From: Microcystis viridis FACHB-1342
GTDB lineage: Bacteria; Cyanobacteriota; Cyanobacteriia; Cyanobacteriales; Microcystaceae
DNA: 33,447 nucleotides
Assembly: GCF_014698335.1 (NCBI RefSeq)
Contig: NZ_JACJSV010000053.1
Span: forward strand, 1-33,447
Direction: 5' to 3'
Shown: positions 9,117 through 16,573 of the stretch, one piece after another
Numbering within the stretch: position 1 is the stretch's first letter
Layout: the number at the start of each line of letters is the position of its first letter
The notes under the pieces: generated by a model
What the model was told of the DNA's origin: nothing
Databases searched by the model: none
Seen by the model: only the letters and a program-made list of their open reading frames with translations
Translations under genes and position numbers: made by a program

Positions 9117-9703
9117 AAATTCCTGTTAGCTATTCCCCCCCCTAAAATCCCCAAACGATTAAAAGGAAAAAAGCGAAAAACCGCCCTACCAATCACGTTA
9201 TTTTCCGGTAAAAACCCCCAGATATGGGAGTCATTGCTATTATTGCGATTATCTCCCATGACAAATAAGTTATTTTCTGGCACGAGCAAAGGCATTAAAT
9301 TATATTGAGGGGATTCGAGAATATAATCTTCTGCCAAGGGTTGATTATTCAGATAAATTTTGCCCTCCTTGACAGCAATCACATCCCCTGGGGTGGCAAT
9401 CACTCTTTTAATAAAAGCTTGGTTCTTTTGATATCCCTGTAATTGTAATTGTGCCGGCGGTTCAAAGACGACGATATCCCCCCGTCGAGGAGGATGGAAA
9501 TCGTAGGAAAGTTTTTCCACCACTAAGCGATCGCCCTGTTCTAAAGTGGGTAACATAGAATCAGAGGGGATAAAACGAGGTTCAGCCACAAAAGTGCGAA
9601 TCAATAGGGCTAAAACTAAAGCTATAGTGATAATTTGCAGATTTTCTCGAATAGAAGCCCAAAAACTCTTGGATTTGTCCTTATTAATTTCTTGCTCTTG
9701 CAT
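9113..9703 (-). CDS. lepB: Signal peptidase I
   Basis: Type I signal peptidase that cleaves signal peptides at the outer face of the plasma or thylakoid membrane. One N-terminal TM helix (about 21-40) is followed by box B SDSMLPTLEQGD with nucleophile S49, box C GDIVVFEPP, box D FIKRVIATPGD with general base K99, and box E MGDNRNNSNDSHIWG. The 196-aa length and single TM match cyanobacterial LepB paralogues. The start ATG overlaps the mazG stop as TAATG, indicating translational coupling. Cyanobacteria usually carry two or more lepB paralogues; which one this is cannot be told from the sequence alone. Confidence 0.95.
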   Translation of the reverse strand: MQEQEINKDKSKSFWASIRENLQIITIALVLALLIRTFVAEPRFIPSDSMLPTLEQGDRLVVEKLSYDFHPPRRGDIVVFEPPAQLQLQGYQKNQAFIKRVIATPGDVIAVKEGKIYLNNQPLAEDYILESPQYNLMPLLVPENNLFVMGDNRNNSNDSHIWGFLPENNVIGRAVFRFFPFNRLGILGGGIANRNF

Positions 9704-10536
9704 TATTGCCCAGATGATGGTTGGTTTAACTTAGCTTTCGCTTGCTGCCAGAAAACTGTTAATTCCTCTAGTGTATAGTCATGGAGAGGCTTTTCTGCCA
9801 CGGATTCCACTAGGGAAAAACGTTGAATAAAACGCAGATTAGTCTCTTGTAAAGCGATACTGGGGTCTAAATCATACCAGCGAGCAAGATTGACAATAGT
9901 AAAGAGTAAATCGCCTAATTCTGCCTGTTGATGCTCTTTATCGTCCGATTCTAGGGACTCTTGCCATTCTGCTAACTCTTCGCCAAATTTTTCCCAGACT
10001 CCCGCGATATTTTCCCAATCAAAACCGACTCGCGCTGCTTGCCGAGAAATTTTCATCGCCCCGATCAAGGGTGGTAAAGTTTGGGCATAACGGGTTAATT
10101 TGCCGCTAATAGTCGGGTCATTTTTTTCCTCAGCTTTGATTTTCTCCCAATTTTGACGCACCTGTTCGGGATTTTCTAGGGATAGCTCCCCAAAAACGTG
10201 GGGATGACGACGAATTAATTTATCAGTGATGCCCCTAGCCACTTCTTCTAGGCTAAAATTACCCTCATCACTGGCAATTTGAGCTTGTAAAACCACCTGT
10301 AGCAGTAAATCGCCTAATTCCTCGGCAATGGCAGTTTTATCACCACTTTTAATCGCTGCTACCACCTCATAAGCTTCCTCGATAACGTAGGGAATTAGGG
10401 TTTCCGGGGTTTGCGCTAAATCCCAAGGACAGCCGCTTTCTGGGTCTCGTAAACGGGCAACAACGCTGATTAAATGGTTTAATGCCGCTAAGATGGCCTT
10501 GTAACTGGGATTGTCGGTTTCTGGAAGGCTAGACAT
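9703..10536 (-). CDS. mazG: Nucleoside triphosphate pyrophosphohydrolase
   Basis: All-alpha NTP pyrophosphohydrolase that hydrolyses (d)NTPs to monophosphates and PPi, a house-cleaning activity. Two MazG domains are visible. The first has metal-binding EEAYEV (53-58) and EELGDLLLQV (72-81), and the second has EELAEW (186-191) and AELGDLLFTI (205-214). The DPESGCPWDLAQTP opening is the family signature. At 277 aa it is close to the E. coli-type double-domain protein. It is the first gene of a two-gene unit with lepB (TAATG overlap). Upstream lies a repeat-rich gap whose TTATCAGT repeats begin about 35 nt before the start. Confidence 0.95.
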   Translation of the reverse strand: MSSLPETDNPSYKAILAALNHLISVVARLRDPESGCPWDLAQTPETLIPYVIEEAYEVVAAIKSGDKTAIAEELGDLLLQVVLQAQIASDEGNFSLEEVARGITDKLIRRHPHVFGELSLENPEQVRQNWEKIKAEEKNDPTISGKLTRYAQTLPPLIGAMKISRQAARVGFDWENIAGVWEKFGEELAEWQESLESDDKEHQQAELGDLLFTIVNLARWYDLDPSIALQETNLRFIQRFSLVESVAEKPLHDYTLEELTVFWQQAKAKLNQPSSGQ

Positions 10537-10922
10537 CGATTTTTTCCGGTTTTCTCGCCCATTATACCAGTTAGTTATCAGTGATCAGTTATCAGTTATC
10601 AGATGTGAGTTTTCAGTTCACTAATCACTGTTTACCGATCACAGCAAAAAAGCTCTCATCTCCCTATCTTCCTAATATTCAGTCACAGCTTTTCTGATAA
10701 TAGATGAAGTTTAACCTAATTTGATTGAAGACCTACCCCCCAAAACGAAAACTTCGTACCTCACCATTCAGATAACTGCTTTAGCTCAATAACAATGAAA
10801 AAACCCGGTTTCACCGGGTTGCACTAGCTTGGAGTGTGTATAATCAACCGATAAGGCAGTTGAAAACTTAAATAAATCTAAATAGAAAAAAGGTAAGCAA
10901 TTCCGCTGTAAGAGAATCAGAT
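10537..10922. other. Gap: repeats and a terminator, no gene seen
   Basis: A 386-nt gap. Positions 10568-10650 carry ATCAGTGATCAGTTATCAG-type repeats with ATGTGAGTTTTCAGT, the reverse complement of part of the type A composite block. A minus-strand terminator lies at 10798-10820. No ORF with coding character is seen. Confidence 0.7.
10798..10820 (-). terminator. Rho-independent terminator
   Basis: On the minus strand AACCCGG-TGAAA-CCGGGTT forms a 7-bp G/C-rich stem followed by a T run (A run at 10798-10803 on the plus strand). It lies about 100 nt downstream of the small membrane-protein gene, whose transcript it most likely ends. Confidence 0.8.
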
Positions 10923-11294
10923 TTAATGAATCATCCCGCAAGTTAGGGGACAAGAAGCATAAACAGCTTGATGAGAGGTTTTTACCTCACCGTGTAACCA
11001 GTGCAGCCAGCTAACTTCATGGGGATGAACACCTTTTGCTGCCAACAAAGCGGCACTAATTAGGATAGCCAAAATGTTAATACCAATAATCATTCCTGCC
11101 ACTAAAAGCACGGAACTAACCGGTAAAACTGACTGTAAGATAATCGCAGACAATGCCCCCACTGTCATCATTAATACTACTAAAGGAAATCCCACTACTA
11201 ATAAACAGACAGTGAGGACGAAACTCCAGAGAAGAAAGCTTTTTAGCATTGCTAAAGAAACGTGGCCCCAGTTATTTCTTGCGGTTAATTGCAT
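10923..11294 (-). CDS. Small hypothetical membrane protein
   Basis: I do not recognise the family. The 123-aa product has a short polar N-terminus (MQLTARNNWGHVS), two to three hydrophobic segments between about residues 14 and 88 (around 16-42, 45-63 and 66-86), and a soluble tail of about 35 residues with His and Cys (VHPHEVSWLHWLHGE, ASCPLTCGMIH). The tail could bind a metal, but there is no defined motif. The start is supported by an AGGAAG directly upstream of the ATG and a GAGG a little further up. A good terminator follows. It stands alone between two repeat-rich gaps. It is probably a real, expressed, lineage-specific gene. Confidence 0.7.
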   Translation of the reverse strand: MQLTARNNWGHVSLAMLKSFLLWSFVLTVCLLVVGFPLVVLMMTVGALSAIILQSVLPVSSVLLVAGMIIGINILAILISAALLAAKGVHPHEVSWLHWLHGEVKTSHQAVYASCPLTCGMIH

Positions 11295-11988
11295 CTTCCT
11301 GACCTCTTACAAACTTGGTGGTCTAACTTTTCTGCACGTCGGCTCAAAGTTGATGAAAACCAGTATAGGAAAAACACCGAAGAAAATGAGCTATTCGCAA
11401 TATAAATTTACAATCATCGCCGATCATCTATGTTATATGTATCGAACTATTACAAAAATCGCCAAGAGGTATCGAAAACTTTACAATCGGTTTCCCTTGA
11501 TCCCCAATCCAGTTTCCTACTGAAATCCTTGATCCCCGTCGATAATCCTTTCTTGTCTCCCTGTCCTCAGATTTTTCCTCGTCTCTTTGTAACAAATCTT
11601 TACAAGTACCTCTAGAATTCTCAGAAAATAGGTGGACGACAGTAACCAGTAATCAGTCACCAGCAATCAGTAAACTGAAAACTCGCACTTGTCACAGAAT
11701 TGACATCCGGCTGTTATAGTCCTGACAAATGAGAGTTATATGCTAAAGTTAATCCAGCAAAGGAATAAATTATTTCCCCTAGCCCAGCTTTCCTCAAGCT
11801 TCCCACACAGGGTCTAGGGGAAGTTTATTTTTCTGCCCATGAGGAAAACCGCTACCTGGCCCGAAAAGAAAATTTTTCTAGAAATTGACAAGCCTTGACA
11901 GCAGGGAAGACAGTCAGACAGACTAAACTAAAAAGGTTTTTGGAGCGAAAATATAGTTTCTTGCCTTTCTGTCCCCCTAAAAGCAGTC
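11295..11988. other. Long gap with repeats and a candidate RNA
   Basis: A 694-nt gap. Seen: an inverted repeat TTGTAA-N7-TTACAA at 11587-11605, a CAGTAATCAGTCACCAG-type repeat block at about 11640-11690, and a strong compound hairpin at 11774-11822 described separately. The ORFs crossing it have no recognisable protein character. Confidence 0.6.
11700..11835 (+). ncRNA. Candidate structured small RNA
   Basis: An outer stem pairs 11774-11785 with 11810-11822: TTCCCCTAG then CCC, against GGG, a bulged T, then CTAGGGGAA. It encloses an inner hairpin AGCTT-TCCTC-AAGCT (11786-11800). A U-rich tail (AAGTTTATTTTTCT, from 11821) follows, the look of a strong terminator on the plus strand, yet no plus-strand gene lies upstream. 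A TTGACA at 11700-11705 is present but has no well-spaced -10, so the 5' end is a guess. It does not match the Yfr1 core motif as I know it. The alternative is a terminator for the minus-strand cupin gene, less favoured because the tail on that strand is less U-rich. Confidence 0.35.
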
Positions 11989-12390
11989 TTAGCTCTGGTG
12001 ACGAGCATAATCATCCTGAAAACGCACTATATCATCCTCTCCTAAATATTCCCCATTCTGCACTTCAATTAATACCAATTTGATTACCCCGGGGTTTTCC
12101 AGACGGTGAGCGGTACACTGCGGCACATAGGTGGACTGATTAGCACCGAGAATTTCCTCGTTATCTCCACAGGTGACTTTTGCCGTCCCCGAAACGACAA
12201 TCCAATGTTCACTGCGATGGTAGTGCATCTGTAAACTGAGACGATGACCCGGATTCACTTCAATCCGCTTGATTTTATAACCGGGACCCTCTTCTAGGGT
12301 GGTGAAGGAACCCCAGGGCCTAAATTCTGTTGCCGCCGATTCTACGCTCGAAATAAGCTGAAATGGTGCCACATCTTGGGCTGCGATCAT
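11989..12390 (-). CDS. Cupin protein, ManC C-terminal-domain type
   Basis: A 133-aa single-domain cupin matching the type II mannose-6-phosphate isomerase module that forms the C-terminal half of bifunctional ManC. Landmarks are RPWGSFTTLEEG (24-35), the metal motif QMHYHRSEHW with H56, H58 and E61, the second cupin His H95 (AHRLEN), and the tail GEYLGEDDIVRFQDDY. It may interconvert fructose-6-P and mannose-6-P for GDP-mannose and exopolysaccharide. Without the nucleotidyltransferase half this is inferred, and other stand-alone cupins of this type have unknown substrates. GGAG lies about 8 nt upstream of the ATG. It is not co-oriented with a sugar operon here. Confidence 0.85.
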   Translation of the reverse strand: MIAAQDVAPFQLISSVESAATEFRPWGSFTTLEEGPGYKIKRIEVNPGHRLSLQMHYHRSEHWIVVSGTAKVTCGDNEEILGANQSTYVPQCTAHRLENPGVIKLVLIEVQNGEYLGEDDIVRFQDDYARHQS

Positions 12391-12455
12391 TATATTATGT
12401 CTCCATTGCTAGGTCTGATCTTAGTCCAAGATAGCAGCAAAAATCCTAGATGGCA

Positions 12456-12483
12456 TCTAAATCAGTGATCAACTGCTCACTGA
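12456..12483. repeat. Short ATCAGTGATCAACTG repeat fragment
   Basis: ATCAGTGATCAACTGCTCAC and a following TGATTCA are the CTCACTGAT/ACTGATCA vocabulary of the type A composite. The fragment ends directly at the gatC stop codon. Confidence 0.6.
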
Positions 12484-12484
12484 T

Positions 12485-12781
12485 TCACTCTTCGTCGCTG
12501 TTGAGAATACGGGGAACCCGGAAATAATCTCCTTCCGGGACCGGCGATTCCTGCACTAAGACCTCGTGATCGCGATAAAGTCTATTACTATCAGCGCGAG
12601 TAATATTTTGAATTTCGATCGCTCGCGTGGTGGGTGGCACATTTTCAGTGTCTAATTCGCTTAACTGCTCGAAATAATCCAGTATCCCGCTTAATTGCCC
12701 CGCAAATTGTTCTTCTTCAGCGTTGGTAATCTCTAAACGGGCTAAATGGGCGATTTTTTCAACTGTAGCTCGATCGATCAT
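12485..12781 (-). CDS. gatC: Asp-tRNA(Asn)/Glu-tRNA(Gln) amidotransferase subunit C
   Basis: Small subunit of GatCAB, which amidates mischarged Glu-tRNA(Gln) (and Asp-tRNA(Asn)) in bacteria lacking GlnRS; GatC stabilises GatA and GatB. At 98 aa it has the standard opening [18 protein letters not shown] and the C-terminal end of the family. The reading frame stays open upstream to 12964, but that part is a translated heptamer array (repeating TPHPTPH) and cannot be protein-coding. The true start is therefore the ATG at 12781. Only about 8 nt separate this start from the array, and no Shine-Dalgarno is visible. It lies downstream of ycf3 in the same direction, separated by the array. Confidence 0.93.
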   Translation of the reverse strand: MIDRATVEKIAHLARLEITNAEEEQFAGQLSGILDYFEQLSELDTENVPPTTRAIEIQNITRADSNRLYRDHEVLVQESPVPEGDYFRVPRILNSDEE

Positions 12782-12789
12782 GGGAGAAA

Positions 12790-12920
12790 TGGGGTGTAGG
12801 GTGTAGGGTGTAGGGTGTGGGGTGTGGGGTGTGGGGTGTGGGGTGTGGGGTGTAGGGTGTGGGGTGTGGGGTGTGGGGAGAATAAATAAAAATAATCTCC
12901 CGTCTCCCGTCTCCCGTCTC
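12790..12920 (+). repeat. Composite repeat, type B copy 1
   Basis: A GGGGTGT/AGGGTGT heptamer array at about 12790-12874, then a 26-nt block (12875-12900) starting GGGGAGAATAAATAAAA and ending AATCTCC, then CTCCCGT tandem units to about 12920. The 26-nt block is found again, inverted, at 16327-16352. The element sits between gatC and ycf3. Confidence 0.85.
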
Positions 12921-12947
12921 CTAACGACCGACGAGCGACTCCTCAAT

Positions 12948-13469
12948 TTAAAAGAAAACATCAATTTCCGAGCGCCCGGTAATTTTCAGCCAGTTTTGGG
13001 CTTCAATGTAGTTATTGGGGGCTAATCGGATGGCTTGTTTCCAGTATTCTGCCGCTTTGTCGTAGAGTGCTTCTGCTTCGGCCTGTTGTCCGTCTTCTCT
13101 GGCTTTTTCCCCTTGAAAATGGTAAATAACAGCGATATTATTCAAGGCGGAGGGCATTCTGGGATTAAGTTGGATAGCTTCTTCGTAGTATTCTAAGGCC
13201 TTTTGATGCTCGCCGTTACTAGCGTGGATAATGCCGATATTGTAGAGGATATAACTGCGATCATTAGGATCCTCTTCTAATGTTAAAGCTTCATAGTAAT
13301 TATCGAGGGCTTCGGCGTATTCACCGTCAGCTTGAGCAGACATCCCATCGCGATAATAAACAAAGGCTTCCTTGGCTTTTTTATCGGCGGGGAGTATCTT
13401 TAAAATGATATCCGCCATGACGGTAAAAGATTTATCAATAAAATTATCGTTACGTTGAGTGCGTGGCAT
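12948..13469 (-). CDS. ycf3: Photosystem I assembly protein Ycf3
   Basis: TPR protein that chaperones photosystem I assembly at the thylakoid membrane. At 173 aa it has the diagnostic N-terminus [20 protein letters not shown] and three TPR units (about 36-69, 73-106 and 120-153), with typical repeats such as [20 protein letters not shown] and [16 protein letters not shown]. It ends in [11 protein letters not shown]. The ATG at 13469 is fixed by the conserved N-terminus, although the frame is open for about 65 codons upstream without a start. gatC follows after a 166-nt gap filled by a composite repeat. The gene is intact. Confidence 0.97.
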   Translation of the reverse strand: MPRTQRNDNFIDKSFTVMADIILKILPADKKAKEAFVYYRDGMSAQADGEYAEALDNYYEALTLEEDPNDRSYILYNIGIIHASNGEHQKALEYYEEAIQLNPRMPSALNNIAVIYHFQGEKAREDGQQAEAEALYDKAAEYWKQAIRLAPNNYIEAQNWLKITGRSEIDVFF

Positions 13470-13838
13470 AGTTAGGACGAGTAGGCGATCAAAATGACTA
13501 TTTCCTTTATAGCACTCGCGAGAAACCCCAGGGCTGTTTTTCCAATTTTTCTGGCCACAGGTTCCATTGAAGGGATCTTGGCTGCCCCAACGGCGAACAT
13601 TGGTTTTCCAGTCAAAAAATTCCCCTTGGCAAGGGGTAATTATGGCCCTTACTAAGTTTTTATCCCTTGTGTCCCGATTGAGAAAATGTCAAATCTGCTA
13701 GGGACGGGCTACAGTTCCTTGAATTTCGCTGCCACCCTTATTGCTCCAACGACCATTGACGTAACTTTACCTAATATCTAGATTTCTCCCTGTTGGTTGC
13801 TTTAAGTGAGTAGATTAGTTTCATAGCGGGCAATCCAC
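13470..13838 (-). other. Gap with terminator and possible eroded coding remnant
   Basis: A 369-nt gap upstream of ycf3. A minus-strand terminator lies at 13614-13636. In the minus frame that runs into ycf3, two stretches look protein-like: SYVNGRWSNKGGSEIQGTVA (about 13700-13765) and [15 protein letters not shown] (about 13550-13600). Stop codons interrupt the frame. They resemble each other around N-x-RW, so this could be a decayed gene or chance. No intact gene is seen. Confidence 0.4.
13614..13636 (-). terminator. Rho-independent terminator
   Basis: On the minus strand CCCCTT-GCC-AAGGGG is followed by AATTTTTT. It lies about 200 nt downstream of the coiled-coil protein gene and upstream of ycf3, so it likely ends transcription of the former and isolates ycf3. 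Confidence 0.75.
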
Positions 13839-15041
13839 CTACTGATGAGATTCTGGCATCGTGGTTTTGGTATTATCTCCATCGGAGAATAAATCATCGC
13901 TAAATAGATCATCAAGGGGAAATTCTTCCTCAGAAGGCAGGGATTCTAGATCGCCCACTCCTTCATCATCCCACATACTGAAGAAATCTAGTTCCTCTTG
14001 GTAACTCGGAACAGAAGCAACATTTTGGCGGTTAGATTCAACTTTAGGGGTTTCTTCAGCAAAAGGATCGAATAATTCTGGGCTATTGCTGTCAGTAATA
14101 TCGGCAAATAAGTCATCTAGAGAATTTGGGGCAGCGGCGAATTTTTCTGAGTCGGTGGCTAATAAATCAGGGAAACCCGTGTCACTGCCAACGGTTTCTT
14201 GACTGTAGCTCTGATCGTAATTACCCGATAATTCTTCTAGGCTACCGATCATTCTAGTTTCTTCCTCTTCGTCAAACATCTCCATCTCAGGAGTGAATTC
14301 CGCTGCCAAATCTAGATTTTCTTCAGTGATAAAACCATCAAAAGTATTGATTTCACTGACGAATTCTGGTTCAGAAACTGTGGCTTCTAGCAGCGTTTCG
14401 GGAGCAAATTCTGGCTCCAATCCTAGGGTTTCTTCGGTGATAAAACCATCAAAAGGATTGATTTCTTCCCCAGGTTGGATTGTTTGGGTGTCGTTTTGTA
14501 GTTCTAACAGTTGGCTTTGATAACTCTGTTCTAGTTGTTGAATTTGCCACTGATAGCCCTTTTCTAATTCTAGAATCTGCGCCTGTTGACTTTGACGCAG
14601 GGCCTCCATTTCTGCTTGCTTGCCGTCGATAATCTCGCGAATTTGACTTTGATAGCTTTGGCGCAATTCCTCGATTTTAGTCTCGTATTCCTGTTCAAGT
14701 TCCTGAATTTGGGTTTTATAGGCAACTTCCGTGGCTTGAACTGGATTTGCGCCGGCTGCCTCTTGTAAACGTCCTTGGCTGTCTTCTAACTCTTTTTGTA
14801 ATTTAGCCACTTCTTCTCTATAGGCGGCTTCGATATTGCCCATCCGTTCTTGGGAGAGTTCGAGTCGTTTTAACTCTCCTTTGGTATCTTCTAACTCCGC
14901 TTCGGTTTTACCTAAATCCGCCCGAATTTTACCCTGTTTTTGCCGTGCCTCCCTGATTTTTCCCTCTTGCAGGGCATATAAAGCCCCACCCCCGATCGCA
15001 CCTCCACCGACAAAACCGATTAAAATATCGACGATACTCAT
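13839..15041 (-). CDS. Membrane-anchored coiled-coil protein with acidic repeats
   Basis: I do not recognise a named family. The 400-aa product has a glycine-rich hydrophobic N-terminus (residues 4-24, GFVGGGAIGGGALYAL, a likely membrane anchor) and a long coiled coil about 27-185 rich in Q and E with recurring SYQSQI/L-xELE units. Two direct repeats follow at 194-215 and 231-252 built on INxFDGFITEExLxL. The tail is strongly acidic with LDDLF-type short motifs near 308 and 376. The layout suggests a membrane-tethered scaffold with multiple short interaction motifs; that is inference. The start is supported by a strong AGGAGG 9 nt before the ATG. A terminator follows. It is single-gene, downstream of a GT2 gene. 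Confidence 0.8.
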   Translation of the reverse strand: MSIVDILIGFVGGGAIGGGALYALQEGKIREARQKQGKIRADLGKTEAELEDTKGELKRLELSQERMGNIEAAYREEVAKLQKELEDSQGRLQEAAGANPVQATEVAYKTQIQELEQEYETKIEELRQSYQSQIREIIDGKQAEMEALRQSQQAQILELEKGYQWQIQQLEQSYQSQLLELQNDTQTIQPGEEINPFDGFITEETLGLEPEFAPETLLEATVSEPEFVSEINTFDGFITEENLDLAAEFTPEMEMFDEEEETRMIGSLEELSGNYDQSYSQETVGSDTGFPDLLATDSEKFAAAPNSLDDLFADITDSNSPELFDPFAEETPKVESNRQNVASVPSYQEELDFFSMWDDEGVGDLESLPSEEEFPLDDLFSDDLFSDGDNTKTTMPESHQ

Positions 15042-15248
15042 TATGGGATTCCTCCTCTAGGAAAATTTACTTGTAATCCGCCGCTCTCTATGCCGATTGC
15101 TTTTGATTGTGGCAGCAATTATCAAAAAAAGAAAGAAAATATTAAGTTTTTTCTCGGCAAATATGGTGAGGTACAAAGTCTCTGGTTTTAGGGAGTCGGT
15201 TGTCGATGCTAAATCCTGTCACACCGCATCGGTGTTTGGCAAGACATT

Positions 15249-16190
15249 TCACTGAGGCTGCATTTCCCGATAAGCTTGATAAACGCCGCGCACGTTGTAC
15301 CAATTGAGAAAAATGCGGGCAATTTCTAGGGCTAATTGCGGTTTACCTCGATCGATTAACCATTGTAACAGCGGGGAGAGGCTGCGTTCATTCAGGGTTC
15401 CGCCTAGGGAAAGTAAACCCCACAAAAGTCGGTGAATCCAAGTCATTTGAATCATCATCCGCACTTCCCAGGTGGGATGTTTTTTATAAAAAAGCACTCC
15501 CATTCGTCCCCGTTGAATTTCCTTATCGATGAGATTGGGAATTTGAGCGAGATTAAAGGGGGGATGCCAATGATAACCGACGGCTTCAGGACATTTAATT
15601 AATTTTAGTCCTAATTGCTTCAATCTCACCCCTAATTCCAAGTCTTCCCAACCGTAGAGTTGAAACTGGGTATCGAATAACCCCGCTGCTAATAACCATT
15701 TTTTGGCGATCGCCACGTTGCCCGTGGCAAAATAGGCGGCGGAGAAATCGGTGATTTTATAGGGTTCACTGCTGGGATGCTCGAAGTTACAGGTATTAAT
15801 GACGCTGCCGTAGGTAAATAAGCGATCGCTACCGAGACTTGCTGCCCCGGCGGTTAAAGCGTCGGCGTGGGCTTGCAAAAAATTTTCTGTCACCACCAGA
15901 TCGCTATCGATAAAAATAATCGTATCACCACGAGCTTTTTCTACCCCCAGATTCCTGGCGATCGCCGGTCCGCCGTGATCCTGTTGCCACAGTTGCAGGT
16001 GGGGTAAATTAGCCTTTTGAGTTTCTAGCCAAGCGATCGTCCCATCGGTAGAGCCATCATCGACAAGGACTATTTCGTAGTTTTCCACCTTATTATCGGT
16101 TAAACGCTGATTTTCTAGGGCGAGTAAACATTTTTTTAAGATTGCTTGGCGATTGTAGGTAGGGATGACAACACTGATCAGCACGGGCAT
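15249..16190 (-). CDS. Glycosyltransferase family 2
   Basis: A 313-aa GT-A fold transferase likely adding a sugar from an NDP donor to an exopolysaccharide or glycolipid. Signatures are SVVIPTYNRQAI (6-17), the nucleotide-binding VDDGSTDGT (43-51), the metal motif DSD at 95-97 (IIFIDSDLVV) and the acceptor-side GWEDLELGVRL with catalytic ED. There are no obvious membrane helices. The C-terminal third is family-variable. It is divergent from glmM across a repeat-filled gap. The donor and acceptor cannot be assigned. Confidence 0.9.
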   Translation of the reverse strand: MPVLISVVIPTYNRQAILKKCLLALENQRLTDNKVENYEIVLVDDGSTDGTIAWLETQKANLPHLQLWQQDHGGPAIARNLGVEKARGDTIIFIDSDLVVTENFLQAHADALTAGAASLGSDRLFTYGSVINTCNFEHPSSEPYKITDFSAAYFATGNVAIAKKWLLAAGLFDTQFQLYGWEDLELGVRLKQLGLKLIKCPEAVGYHWHPPFNLAQIPNLIDKEIQRGRMGVLFYKKHPTWEVRMMIQMTWIHRLLWGLLSLGGTLNERSLSPLLQWLIDRGKPQLALEIARIFLNWYNVRGVYQAYREMQPQ

Positions 16191-16573
16191 TCGGGGGTCA
16201 AGATTATCGTTTTAGCTTACCAAATAACCTCGGTTTCTTGATTAGACCTCCCGCAAAAATCAACAATCTTTAATTCAGGAGACAGGATTCAGGAGACAGG
16301 ATTCAGGAGACAGGAGACAGGATTCAGGAGATTATTTTTATTTATTCTCCCCATTTCCCTACACCCTACACCCCACACCCCACACCCTACACCCTACACC
16401 CCACACCCTACACCCCACACCCCACACCCCACACCCTACACCCTACACCCTACACCCCACACTCTATGTAAGGAACTCCGGGAGGAGGATTAGGGTCAAC
16501 TGGGAACATTGATTTTAAAAAATCGGCGATCATGTTATTCTCTGAGTGTGTTGTGTGAGGAAAGGAATCGGCC
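16191..16573. other. Divergent gap filled by a composite repeat
   Basis: A 383-nt gap between the divergent GT2 and glmM genes. Positions 16274-16465 are the inverted type B repeat. The remaining 108 nt up to glmM carry GGGAGGAGGATTAGGG and the glmM ribosome-binding region AGGAAAGG. No gene is seen. Confidence 0.75.
16274..16465 (-). repeat. Composite repeat, type B copy 2 (inverted)
   Basis: Positions 16274-16330 hold tandem CAGGAGACAGGATTC units. Positions 16327-16352 hold the reverse complement of the 26-nt block at 12875-12900. Positions 16353-16465 are an ACCCCAC/ACCCTAC heptamer array. The order is the mirror image of the 12790-12920 copy. Confidence 0.85.

Noticed and set aside
11074-11523. 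Plus-strand 149-aa ORF
   Set aside because: It is largely antisense to the small membrane-protein gene, which has a better start signal, hydrophobic segments and a terminator.
11587-11605. NtcA site from the TTGTAA...TTACAA inverted repeat
   Set aside because: The core reads GTA-N9-TAC, not the GTA-N8-TAC of NtcA sites, and no suitably placed start codon follows.
11700-11720. TTGACA and TATAGT as a promoter pair
   Set aside because: The spacing is only 9 nt, too short for a -35/-10 pair. At most one of the two could be used.
11895-12083. Plus-strand 62-aa ORF
   Set aside because: It overlaps the cupin gene on the other strand and shows low-complexity translation with no recognisable protein features or ribosome-binding site.
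12782-12964. N-terminal extension of gatC with TPHPTPH repeats
   Set aside because: It is the translation of the heptamer array. Because the unit length and codon length differ, such arrays stay open by composition. The family start is at 12781.
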